Source: Cycloclasticus sp. symbiont of Poecilosclerida sp. M
GTDB taxonomy: Bacteria > Pseudomonadota > Gammaproteobacteria > Methylococcales > Cycloclasticaceae
Direction of reading: 5' to 3'
Length of the DNA stretch: 64,000 bases
Assembly (NCBI GenBank): GCA_002101225.1
Contig: LWTN01000243.1
Location: 1-64,000 of the forward strand
Shown here: positions 8,579 through 17,272 of the stretch, in pieces
Numbering within the stretch: position 1 is the stretch's first letter
How the letters are laid out: every line of letters starts with the position of its first letter
The notes under the pieces: model-generated
What the model was told of the DNA's origin: nothing
What the model saw: only the letters and a program-made list of their open reading frames with translations
Database searches by the model: none
Program-made: the position numbers and the translations under genes

Positions 8579-11170
8579 TCAAACAGCAAGCTCAACCTTA
8601 TCTGCAGCGTCTTGGTACTGAGGAAGCTGGTCAAAGTTTAAGTAACGATACGTTTCTGCAGCCATCGTATCAATCTTCTTAGCGTATTCCATGTATTCTT
8701 CCTTAGAAGGAATCTTACCCAGTATGGCACTAACAGCGGCCAATTCAGCAGAAGCCAAATAAACGTCTGCACCATTACCAAGACGGTTCGGGAAGTTACG
8801 CGTTGAAGTTGAAATAACCGTTGAGTTCTCGGCAACACGTGCTTGGTTACCCATGCACAAGGAACAACCTGGCATTTCTGTACGCGCACCTGACGTACCA
8901 AATACGTTGTAGTAGCCTTCTGCTGTTAGTTGAGCCTCGTCCATTTTTGTTGGAGGCACAATCCATAAACGCGTCGGTATGACGCCGCCAAATTCTTGCA
9001 ACAGATTACCTGCAGCGCGGAAGTGACCGATATTTGTCATACATGATCCGATAAACACTTCATCAATTTTAGCGCCTGCAACGTCTGACAATATTTTAAC
9101 GTCATCTGGGTCATTAGGGCACGCTAGGATGGGCTCATGAATATCGCTCATGTTGATTTCAATAATTTCAGCGTATTCAGCGTCGGCATCAGCTTCCATT
9201 AATACAGGGTTAGCCAACCATTCTTCCATCGCTTTAATTCTACGGCTAATCGTTCTCACATCGCCATAACCATCGCCAATCATCCACTTTAACATGGTAA
9301 TATTAGAATTCATGTACTCGATGATAGGTTCTTTATTAAGCTTGATCGTACAACCCGCAGCTGAACGTTCAGCAGATGCATCAGACAGCTCAAATGCTTG
9401 TTCAACTTTCAAGTCTGGCAAGCCTTCAATTTCAAGGATACGGCCCGAAAATTCATTAACTTTTCCTTCTTTTGCAACCGTTAACAAACCTCTATTAATC
9501 GCGGCTAATGGAATCGCATTCACCATATCGCGCAAGGTAATACCTGGTTGCATTTCACCCGTGAAACGGACCAAAATTGATTCTGGCATATCCAGTGGCA
9601 TAACGCCTGTAGCGGCAGCAAACGCCACTAAACCTGAACCCGCTGGGAATGAAATACCTAATGGGAAACGTGTATGAGAATCACCACCTGTACCCACGGT
9701 ATCAGGAAGCAACATACGGTTTAACCATGAATGGATAATGCCGTCACCAGGACGTAAAGATACGCCGCCACGATTCATAATAAAGTCAGGCAATGTGTGG
9801 TGTGTCGCTACATCCACAGGTTTTGGGTATGCCGCTGTATGACAGAAAGACTGCATCACCAAATCAGCAGAGAAGCCAAGACAAGCAAGGTCTTGTAGTT
9901 CGTCACGCGTCATAGGGCCTGTCGTATCTTGCGAGCCTACCGTCGTCATATGAGGTTCGCAGTACACATTTTCTCTAATTCCTTCGACGCCACACGCTTT
10001 GCCCACCATTTTTTGCGCTAAGGTAAAGCCTTTACCGCTGTCAACGTGTGATTCTGGCTGACGGAAAACATCAGACGCTTCAAGGTCTAACGCTTTGCGA
10101 GCACGCTGCGTTAAGCCACGGCCAATAATCAAAGGAATACGACCACCCGCCTGTACTTCGTCTAGGATGACGTTGGATTTTAATTCGAATTCAGATAACA
10201 CTTCATCTGAACCCGTTTTCGTCACCTTGCCTTCGTATGGATAGATATCAATCACATCGTGCATATTGAAGTTCGAAACATCCATTTCAATCGGTAACGC
10301 GCCTGAATCTTCCATCGTATTAAAGAAGATAGGAGCAATTTTTCCACCGATACAAATACCACCTGCACGTTTATTTGGAACGTAAGGGATATCGTCACCC
10401 ATGAACCATAAAACCGAGTTAGTCGCTGATTTACGTGAAGAACCCGTACCCACAACGTCGCCTACATAAGCGAGGGGAATACCGTCTTTTTCCATATCAT
10501 CAATGAATGATATAGGACCCTTCTCGCCAGGAATTTCTGGAACAATGCCATCGCGTGGCATTTTAAGCATCGCTAAAGCGTGCAAAGGAATATCAGGGCG
10601 CGACCACGCATCTGGCGCTGGTGATAAATCATCCGTATTCGTTTCGCCGGTTACTTCAAACACCTTAACCGTTAGCTTTTCAGCTAGCGCTGGTTTGCTA
10701 GTAAACCATTCTGCATCCGCCCAAGACTGCATAATACGCTTAGCCGCCGTATTACCTGCGTCTGCTTTTTCTTGAACGTCATGGAATGCATCAAACACGA
10801 GTAAGGTGTGAGATAACTGGTCGGCCGCAATTTCAGCCAACTCTTCGTTATCAAGAAGATCAACCAGCGGCATAATGTTGTAACCACCTAACATCGTACC
10901 CAAAAGCTCAGTCGCTCTTTTCGCGTCAATCAGTGGAGAACTCGCCTCACCTTTTGATAATGCCGCAAGAAAACCCGCTTTAACATAAGCAGCCTCATCA
11001 ACGCCCGCAGGTATGCGGTTGGTAATAAGGTCTAATAAAAATTCGTCCTCGCCAGCAGGCGGACTTTTTAATAACTCAACAAGACTGGCCACTTGGTCAG
11101 CCGTCAAAGGTTTAGGCACAATACCTATGGCTGCACGTTCTGCTACATGTTTACGATATTCTTCTAACAC
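8579..11170 (-). CDS. acnB: Aconitate hydratase B
   Basis: AcnB is the main TCA-cycle aconitase, converting citrate to isocitrate through a 4Fe-4S cluster. The 863-aa length and the order of domains (N-terminal HEAT-like domain, swivel domain, then the Fe-S core) match AcnB rather than AcnA. Cluster cysteines are visible in [15 protein letters not shown] and [15 protein letters not shown]. Other core motifs are [14 protein letters not shown] and [15 protein letters not shown]. It stands alone, with a shared terminator downstream and an intergenic region to the divergent NRDE gene upstream. Confidence 0.97.
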   Translation of the reverse strand: MLEEYRKHVAERAAIGIVPKPLTADQVASLVELLKSPPAGEDEFLLDLITNRIPAGVDEAAYVKAGFLAALSKGEASSPLIDAKRATELLGTMLGGYNIMPLVDLLDNEELAEIAADQLSHTLLVFDAFHDVQEKADAGNTAAKRIMQSWADAEWFTSKPALAEKLTVKVFEVTGETNTDDLSPAPDAWSRPDIPLHALAMLKMPRDGIVPEIPGEKGPISFIDDMEKDGIPLAYVGDVVGTGSSRKSATNSVLWFMGDDIPYVPNKRAGGICIGGKIAPIFFNTMEDSGALPIEMDVSNFNMHDVIDIYPYEGKVTKTGSDEVLSEFELKSNVILDEVQAGGRIPLIIGRGLTQRARKALDLEASDVFRQPESHVDSGKGFTLAQKMVGKACGVEGIRENVYCEPHMTTVGSQDTTGPMTRDELQDLACLGFSADLVMQSFCHTAAYPKPVDVATHHTLPDFIMNRGGVSLRPGDGIIHSWLNRMLLPDTVGTGGDSHTRFPLGISFPAGSGLVAFAAATGVMPLDMPESILVRFTGEMQPGITLRDMVNAIPLAAINRGLLTVAKEGKVNEFSGRILEIEGLPDLKVEQAFELSDASAERSAAGCTIKLNKEPIIEYMNSNITMLKWMIGDGYGDVRTISRRIKAMEEWLANPVLMEADADAEYAEIIEINMSDIHEPILACPNDPDDVKILSDVAGAKIDEVFIGSCMTNIGHFRAAGNLLQEFGGVIPTRLWIVPPTKMDEAQLTAEGYYNVFGTSGARTEMPGCSLCMGNQARVAENSTVISTSTRNFPNRLGNGADVYLASAELAAVSAILGKIPSKEEYMEYAKKIDTMAAETYRYLNFDQLPQYQDAADKVELAV

Positions 11171-11314
11171 AGTTCACTCCTACGTTTAATATTCGAGCCT
11201 AAAAGCCCATAAAGATTAGCCATGCATTTTAGCATTTTAGACTTAAAATTGACAGGTCTCACAATAAGGTGTTTGATATAAAACCCACTGCTAAAGGGGC
11301 GAACTGTATTTATT

Positions 11315-12079
11315 ATGTGTTTAATACTTTTAAAGCATCAACCAGCAGACCACTACAAGCTGATTCTCATCGCCAATCGGGATGAATACCACCAGCGTGA
11401 AACCTTGCCTGCGCGTTATTGGCCACAACAGCCACATATCTTCGGTGGAATTGATTGCTCTGGGGGCGGTAGTTGGTTGAGCGTTGATACAGCGGGTCGC
11501 CTTGCCGCTGTAACCAATGTTAGAAAACCACCCTATGTAGAGAACGACAAAAAATCACGTGGCAAAATTGTCTCTGACTTTTTATCCCATCAACAATCAG
11601 CCGATGAATTCTTAAACGATTTAACTGAACGGGATAGCCAGTACGGCCTATTCAACCTAGTACTCATGGATAAAAGCGGGCTTTGGCACTATTCGAGTGA
11701 CGATCATCAAAGCCAAAAAATCAGCACAGGTATTCACGGGCTGTGCAATGCAACGCTCGATACGCCTTGGCCAAAATTAACAAGCGGGCTGTCAGGGTTC
11801 AAACAATCCTTGGATAAAGAAAAGGTCATCCCATTAGAGCTACTTAGTGTTTTACAGTCTCAAGAGCGTCCAAATGATAAAGACTTGCCAGACACGGGCG
11901 TGGGCTTGGAGTTTGAACGCTTTTTATCGTCTATTTTTATTCAAGGTGAGGAGTATGGAACTCGCTGCACAACCTTGCTGACAATAGATGATGAAGCGTT
12001 ACAATTTCTTGAGTTATCTTACGACCCAATCGGAAACATCACAGGTGAGGTACAACAACAAATAGCGCTGCGGTCATAA
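11315..12079 (+). CDS. NRDE (TANGO2) family protein
   Basis: The protein begins MCLILLKHQP, with the family's conserved Cys2, and carries the name-giving NRDE at residues 21-24 (IANRDEYHQRE). Further family features are FGGIDCSGGGSWLSV and LAAVTNVRKP. The 254-aa length is usual. The bacterial role is unclear; eukaryotic relatives are linked to haem or lipid handling. A TTGACA at 11249 with a poorly spaced TGATAT may be its promoter. It converges with the 121-aa cassette-like gene, 8 nt away. Confidence 0.88.
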   Translation: MCLILLKHQPADHYKLILIANRDEYHQRETLPARYWPQQPHIFGGIDCSGGGSWLSVDTAGRLAAVTNVRKPPYVENDKKSRGKIVSDFLSHQQSADEFLNDLTERDSQYGLFNLVLMDKSGLWHYSSDDHQSQKISTGIHGLCNATLDTPWPKLTSGLSGFKQSLDKEKVIPLELLSVLQSQERPNDKDLPDTGVGLEFERFLSSIFIQGEEYGTRCTTLLTIDDEALQFLELSYDPIGNITGEVQQQIALRS

Positions 12080-12087
12080 AAAGCTAG

Positions 12088-12453
12088 TTATTCATCATCG
12101 CAAGAAATTTTAGCCGACGGTACAAAGATGACGTAAAGCCGCGTAAGAATAGCGATTAACGAGCACGCTATAAGGATAATTAAGCCCAAGATACCCCGCA
12201 TCCAATCGCTACCTTCTTGGTTGTTTCTATCAACGTCTAACAAATACGACTCATAACAATGCCGTGGCCCATCAATCGGGCAAAAGGCAAAATCGATGAC
12301 GAATTCCATGGTCTTCCAATACACTCGAAAACTATTCTTATGCACATTCGCAAAATAACCCGTTCTAGCTGAAATTGTGGCGCGCGGATTACCTCCTGCT
12401 ATCGCATTACCTAACTGGTCTATGGCGGTTAATACGGCTTTAATCCAACTCAT
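12088..12453 (-). CDS. Hypothetical single-pass membrane protein in cassette-like position
   Basis: I do not recognise a functional family. The 121-aa product starts MSWIKAVLTAIDQLGNAIAGG, has a soluble part rich in aromatic residues with two cysteines (FAFCPIDGPRHCYESYLLD), and one clear membrane helix near residues 86-104 (GILGLIILIACSLIAILT), ending with a short acidic tail. Its ATG lies 8 nt after the GTTAGAA end of an attC-like site, the spacing typical of a gene cassette. No attC follows its stop, so if it is a cassette it is the last one and incomplete. Confidence 0.7.
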   Translation of the reverse strand: MSWIKAVLTAIDQLGNAIAGGNPRATISARTGYFANVHKNSFRVYWKTMEFVIDFAFCPIDGPRHCYESYLLDVDRNNQEGSDWMRGILGLIILIACSLIAILTRLYVIFVPSAKISCDDE

Positions 12454-12460
12454 GTTTTTA

Positions 12461-12550
12461 TTCTAACGTCGCCAATCATCGAGCATTCTAAAGCCGCATA
12501 GCGATAGCGGCGCAGCTTTAAAATGTCCATGTGAATTGGTCTTGTTATGC
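12461..12550 (-). repeat. attC-like site 1 (integron cassette recombination site)
   Basis: Read on the minus strand the 90-nt site begins GCATAACAAG and ends GACGTTAGAA. The two halves form a long imperfect hairpin: 5' arm blocks CCAAT, CATT and TAAAGC recur, inverted, in the 3' arm, with extra bases on one side, and the tip is a CCGC/GCGG hairpin. AAC and GTT boxes at the ends, the TAACAA and CGTTAG ends and the bulged symmetry are hallmarks of attC sites. The TAA stop of the cytidylyltransferase gene lies inside the GCATAAC box, as is common in cassettes. Confidence 0.75.
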
Positions 12551-13024
12551 TTTTTTTTCATCTGAATTATGCTGACTATTTTGCGAAATTATCTGCTCTA
12601 TATGTTGGCTGCTTTGAAATTGAGCGATGACATTTTGTTTTATTTTGGTGGACGAAGTTCGTGGACTATATTTAATTTGTACCGTCTTTTTACCTTGTTC
12701 ATTAAAATATTTCTCCACACCTATATTATGTGGTTTTCTTCCCCAGTCTTCACCAATAACAAAAATATCGGCTTTAACCTCCTGACAAACAGAAATGTAA
12801 TCTAGTTCATGATATGGAAGAGCAATATCCACACAGCGAAGTGCATAGAGCATCTCTATACGTTGCTCCAGCGGAATAACAGGAATATTAGGTTTGTACA
12901 ATTTGACGACTTCATCAGAAGCAACACCAACAGCAACAGTATCACCCAAAGTCGCACAATATTCTAACAATGCAAGATGACCAACATGCAATAAATCGAA
13001 TGTGCCTACCGTATAAACTACCAT
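12545..13024 (-). CDS. Cytidylyltransferase-family nucleotidyl transferase (CDP-alcohol forming)
   Basis: The 159-aa protein has the TagD/RfaE2-type fold: GTFDLLHVGHLALLE holds the HxGH motif (His13, Val, Gly, His16), and RTSSTKIKQNV near the end is the RTxxISTT-like motif. It should join CMP to a phosphorylated polyol or sugar. It lies 41 nt behind a CDP-alcohol phosphatidyltransferase gene on the same strand, so the pair could make and then use a CDP-activated alcohol. The substrate cannot be read from sequence. Codon use is more AT-rich than the housekeeping genes. Its stop codon overlaps attC-like site 1. Confidence 0.85.
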   Translation of the reverse strand: MVVYTVGTFDLLHVGHLALLEYCATLGDTVAVGVASDEVVKLYKPNIPVIPLEQRIEMLYALRCVDIALPYHELDYISVCQEVKADIFVIGEDWGRKPHNIGVEKYFNEQGKKTVQIKYSPRTSSTKIKQNVIAQFQSSQHIEQIISQNSQHNSDEKKA

Positions 13025-13065
13025 TATGTTATTTAGCCCCTATTAAAATAATTTACATTTACACC

Positions 13066-13719
13066 CTATAAAAGCTTCCAACTATAGAGAGCAGTTATAC
13101 CAAGAGTGTAAAAAGAAAGAATATAAACGTGTACTGGATTTCCAGACAGTTTTGGTGTTTTTATTTGTGACACATTTAAGGCCGAAAGGCCTATGCTACT
13201 AATATACAGAATGATTGAAAACGCGCCTACACTAAAAATACTTTCAAATAAAAATATCGATACGAGTATTAGATTATTGTTATCAAGCGCCAATCCTGTG
13301 TATTTTGAACCACCTAAAAGGCCATATGTATTGAAATAGCTCAATCGGATAGCGCTAGCGCTAATAATTATAAATGCTCCAGGTAGAAATATAGGATCAA
13401 AATTTCCATAACTCAAAAGCAGAATAGCTGGAGAAACACCATAGTTAACAATATCTATTAATGAATCAAGTTGCCCTCCAAAGAAGCCTTGTTTGCTGGT
13501 TCGCCCCTTCATTCTTCGAGCAACCAACCCATCGGCCCAGTCGAATGCAACAGCCCATACCATTCCGATCATTGCTGCGTAGAAAACACCTAAAATACTG
13601 AAATAAATAGCTAATATTGTGCAAGCTAATCCTGCAAGTGAGCATAAATTAGCAAGATCGTTTAAAAAGGAAATAATAGTTGGCTGAGATGCCTGAGATT
13701 CTGCTTTTTGCGCAGTCAT
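13066..13719 (-). CDS. CDP-alcohol phosphatidyltransferase family membrane protein
   Basis: The 217-aa integral membrane protein carries the CDP-alcohol phosphotransferase signature FDWADGLVAR followed by GGQLDSLIDI. The spacing between AR and the next conserved Gly is 12 residues, about four longer than the canonical form, so the active-site loop is unusual. Around five to six hydrophobic helices follow. It resembles PssA/PgsA-type enzymes but is not the housekeeping pgsA, which is elsewhere in the window. It is the first gene of the two-gene segment between the attC-like sites. A TATAAT about 45 nt upstream could be a weak promoter. Confidence 0.85.
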   Translation of the reverse strand: MTAQKAESQASQPTIISFLNDLANLCSLAGLACTILAIYFSILGVFYAAMIGMVWAVAFDWADGLVARRMKGRTSKQGFFGGQLDSLIDIVNYGVSPAILLLSYGNFDPIFLPGAFIIISASAIRLSYFNTYGLLGGSKYTGLALDNNNLILVSIFLFESIFSVGAFSIILYISSIGLSALNVSQIKTPKLSGNPVHVYILSFYTLGITALYSWKLL

Positions 13720-13777
13720 TGCGACCCTAAATTTAAAAATTATACTCTTTAAATTAGATCATAGATTTTTTATATGA

Positions 13778-13866
13778 GCATAACGGCATAGCTCACTGGC
13801 CGCCAAGAGCATAATGTAGCGCAGCGAAATGGCGCTTTTGGCGGTCAAGTGCAGTGCCTTGTATGA
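13778..13866 (-). repeat. attC-like site 2, interrupted by the IS110-type element
   Basis: On the minus strand the 3' end reads GCCGTTATGC and the inner arms CCGCCAAAAGC and the inverted GGCCGCCAAGAGC pair as an imperfect hairpin. The 5' end is broken: CAAGGCACTG remains here, while the expected TTCTAA lies on the far side of the insertion element at 15048-15053. Joining the two gives TTCTAACAAGGC, a regular attC beginning that matches the boxes of site 1. This is the main evidence that the mobile element landed in an attC. Confidence 0.7.
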
Positions 13867-14076
13867 TTAAAAAACCGCACTAAAACGGGTAAACTGAGAC
13901 CCACCTTTAGTTGCAACTAAAGGCTTTATGTTACAGCTCGATGGAGTGATGGCTTTTTTCTTAATTAAGAAAACAAAACCGATAACAAGTGAGAGCGTAA
14001 CATAACTCATTAAAGTAATAACTCGAACAGTCATCAGGGACTCGCAGCCCGTATAGCAAGTAGGAGTAATACTACC
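13862..14076 (+). ncRNA. Candidate bridge/seek RNA region of the IS110-type element
   Basis: This non-coding left end holds a 20-bp perfect palindrome (CCTTTAGTTGCAACTAAAGG, 13904-13923), a second AT-rich inverted repeat around TTCTTAATTAAGAA, and TAACAAGTGA at 13983-13992, the exact reverse complement of the ten bases spanning the right-end/target junction (15041-15050). IS110-family elements encode a structured guide RNA in such a region. The assignment is inference from position and this match; no fold was computed. Confidence 0.4.
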
Positions 14077-15019
<943 letters not shown>

Positions 15020-15070
15020 AAAGTTGACTTTTAACCACAGTCACTTGTTAGAACTAAAAGGGGGTTAACT

Positions 15071-15572
15071 ATGAACACTGTTTTACAGCCTGTAAAAATT
15101 GGATTGGCGCTTGTGTTAGTTGGCCTGCTCTTTGGCCTTATGCTCGGTATGGGTTTTGGTATTAATGAAGATTTTTTTAAAGATTATGTAGCGCAAGGAA
15201 TCGCTGCTAATCCAGATGTTCACGACGATAAAAGCCAAGGTAAAATTTGGCGCTATGCGCAACGCGCCCATTTCCATGCCATGGGTATTGCAGCCTTCTC
15301 ATTAGGGTTATTGTTATTAGCGACCTTTTCTTCACTTAAAACAGGCTTCAAAAAGACCGTATCGGTACTTATTGGCTTAGGTGGTTTGTATCCACTTGGC
15401 GTGGTTATCCATGTTCTATTTTGCACCCTCCATGGGTAGAGGCGCGGCTCATTCGCATATCATTACTGAGCTGTTAACCTATGTTGGCGTTGGCGCATTG
15501 ATTGCCGGCTTGCTTATGTTGATTTTGAATTTATTTGCGAACGTATTCGGTGAAGCCGAAACATCAAATTAA
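15071..15572 (+). pseudogene. Conserved four-helix membrane protein split by a one-base frameshift
   Basis: The first frame (15071-15439) encodes a membrane protein with helices near GLALVLVGLLFGLMLGMGFG, AAFSLGLLLLATFSS and VSVLIGLGGLYPLG, then loses register. The second frame continues as WLSMFYFAPSMGRGAAHSHIITELLTYVG with a last helix, ending at 15572. Dropping G15401 rejoins LYPLG to WLSMFYFAP and gives one protein of about 166 aa. The HDDKSQGKIWRYAQRAHFHAMG segment holds several histidines. I recognise it only as a conserved bacterial membrane protein of unknown role. It could be intact with a sequencing error. Confidence 0.65.
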
Positions 15573-15584
15573 TAGGAAATAGAA

Positions 15585-15767
15585 ATGGACGATAATACAG
15601 TTAGTAAGGTTAGCATTACCGATATAAAAATGCCGTTTTCTTCGATGGTTGTTTTTTTAGTTAAGGTCGCTATCGCGTCAATACCCGCATTTATTATTCT
15701 CTCCGTCGTCGGTAGTATTATTTTTGCCGTACTAGGTGGAGGAATGATGAGTATGAGGCAATACTAG
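15585..15767 (+). CDS. Small single-pass membrane protein
   Basis: The 60-aa product starts 12 nt after the preceding membrane protein gene, with AGGAAAT before its ATG. It has one strong hydrophobic helix (MVVFLVKVAIASIPAFIILSVVGSIIFAVLGGG) and a short N-terminal tail DDNTVSKVSITDIKMP. Position suggests it belongs with the upstream membrane protein. Function is unknown, and a chance ORF cannot be excluded at this size. Confidence 0.55.
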   Translation: MDDNTVSKVSITDIKMPFSSMVVFLVKVAIASIPAFIILSVVGSIIFAVLGGGMMSMRQY

Positions 15768-15775
15768 CAAAAATT

Positions 15776-15978
15776 TTATGACCTTATAGAGAGCTATAGC
15801 CCAACCACAAACGAAACGGCTCCGCTAATATAAAGTGTCATCACCTTATCGGTATGTGCGCCGGTGAAAGCTTGGGTTAATTGCAAACCCACAGAGCCTG
15901 ATAATTGGTAGTCCTAAAAAGTTAGACCTGTTCCAAGGACGATAAGGGCAATGCTGATGATTTTGATTTTCTTGCCAT
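15776..15978 (-). pseudogene. DUF3185 family membrane protein, decayed
   Basis: On the minus strand a strong AGGAGG precedes ATG at 15978, but the homologous frame (KKIKIISIALIVLGTGLTF, then DYQLSGSVGLQLTQAFTG, then AHTDKVMTLYISGAVSFVVGL) is one base out of register with that ATG and is broken by two in-frame TAG codons. The pattern SVGxxLxQAFTGxxTDKxM is characteristic of small DUF3185 membrane proteins. A frameshift plus two stops within 65 codons points to a dead gene. The ORF track misses it. Confidence 0.65.
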
Positions 15979-16009
15979 AGTTATCCTCCTGAGATAAAAA
16001 GATTAAAGT

Positions 16010-16552
16010 TTAACGAACACCAAGGATCCGATAACGCCCACGAGTTGTTAAGGTAACGCTTATGGGTTTTGCGGTGTCATTTTTCCAATACCAACCGTGA
16101 TTCCCATCGAAGGGTATAGTTTGTATTCCTTTGGTTTGATTAAGAGTGTTTTCTTCGTAACTTTTAAAGTAGCCAGTCGTATCACCTTTAGGTTCACCGT
16201 GGAAGTCAAAGTAGAGTTTGCCGCCGTCGGTTTTCCACGTATAGCGAAGCGCAGCGCCTTTCTCTAAAATAAATTTATATTCCAATCCACTGAGCGGGGG
16301 GATGATAACCGTAACAGTGTCGTTTCTTTGCATAAGTGTTTCGCCGCAGGATGCAGAGTTAGATTGATCTTCAGCTTCCTCGGCAGGAGCTAAAGCGAGT
16401 AATCCCATCTTCTTCCCTAAACCGGTTGGGTCAATGCCGAACTCGGCGGGTAAAATAGCGATGACAAGTAGCAAACCTGCTAAAGCAAGTGATACAGCGG
16501 TTGCTTTCAAGAGGTACTTTACAGATTGAATGGGGTGGTCTAAATCATTCAT
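16010..16552 (-). CDS. Membrane-anchored periplasmic protein of unknown function
   Basis: The 180-aa protein has one N-terminal membrane helix (residues 15-35, ATAVSLALAGLLLVIAILP) that should anchor a periplasmic domain. That domain contains IIPPLSGLEYKFILEKGAALRYTWKTDGG and DGNHGWYWKND, a pattern I associate with uncharacterised transmembrane anchor proteins next to HupE-like genes. It begins 4 nt after the HupE-like gene, so the two form an operon behind ettA. No catalytic motif is evident. Confidence 0.75.
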   Translation of the reverse strand: MNDLDHPIQSVKYLLKATAVSLALAGLLLVIAILPAEFGIDPTGLGKKMGLLALAPAEEAEDQSNSASCGETLMQRNDTVTVIIPPLSGLEYKFILEKGAALRYTWKTDGGKLYFDFHGEPKGDTTGYFKSYEENTLNQTKGIQTIPFDGNHGWYWKNDTAKPISVTLTTRGRYRILGVR

Positions 16553-16556
16553 AGTG

Positions 16557-17252
16557 TTAGCCTGCGATGAAATAAGAAGTCATTTGAAAGCCGAATAGCG
16601 TAAAGCCACCGGTCATAAGGAGTGTGTTGGTTGCAGAGGTAAAATGGTCATAACTTTTATAGCGCCGCCAAAAACTCAAAGTGATGAGTATGAATACAAG
16701 GGCAAGAAATTGTCCGAACTCTACACCAATATTAAACGCGAGTAGGTTCTTCCATAAATCAACCTGGGGCAGGTTGAATTCTTGCAACTTTGTAGCAAGG
16801 CCTAAACCGTGGAATAATCCAAAAATTAATACAGCAGCTTTGGTGTTGGGTTCAAAACCCATCAGTCGTTTAAAGCCCCCTAAATTATCAAAACCTTTAT
16901 AGACGATAGAAAGCCCAATAATGGCATCGATAATATAAGCATTAACTGCCACGTTGGTGAGCACGCCCAGTAATAAGGTAATGCTATGCCCGAGGGTGAA
17001 AAGACTAACGTACAGCAAAACATCGCGTTTGCGGTAAAGGAAAAATATCACGCCGATCAGGAATAACAAGTGGTCGTAGCCCGTCACCATATGCTTCGCG
17101 CCGATATATAGAAAAGGCCCAACGGCAACGCCTTGATTTGCAAGCAAGAAGCGCTGAGTGTTTTTATCTACTCCGTGGGCAAGTACGTCTACACTCGTAA
17201 TGCAAAATAGTACGAGGGCAAGTAATAAAAAAAAGCTTGAGCGAGTGCTAAT
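16557..17252 (-). CDS. HupE/UreJ-family membrane protein with probable ATT start
   Basis: HupE/UreJ proteins are small membrane permeases or metal-related proteins near hydrogenase, urease and other loci. The family motif GAKHMVTGYDHLLFLIGV is present, followed by five to six helices. The track begins at TTG 17147, but the open frame continues upstream through a perfect signal peptide (SSFFLLLALVLFCITSVDVLAHG), which would leave His as the first mature residue. No ATG, GTG or TTG begins this stretch. ATT at 17252 is preceded by AAAGGA at 8 nt and lies 20 nt after the ettA stop. I therefore take ATT as start, giving 231 aa; a base error in an ATG is the alternative. Confidence 0.8.
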   Translation of the reverse strand: MSTRSSFFLLLALVLFCITSVDVLAHGVDKNTQRFLLANQGVAVGPFLYIGAKHMVTGYDHLLFLIGVIFFLYRKRDVLLYVSLFTLGHSITLLLGVLTNVAVNAYIIDAIIGLSIVYKGFDNLGGFKRLMGFEPNTKAAVLIFGLFHGLGLATKLQEFNLPQVDLWKNLLAFNIGVEFGQFLALVFILITLSFWRRYKSYDHFTSATNTLLMTGGFTLFGFQMTSYFIAG

Positions 17253-17272
17253 AAGTTGAATCCTTTATAGCG

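Noticed and set aside
15776-15978. Amber (TAG) recoding of the DUF3185 gene
   Set aside because: A separate frameshift near the start and normal TAG stops in other genes of the window make simple decay more likely.
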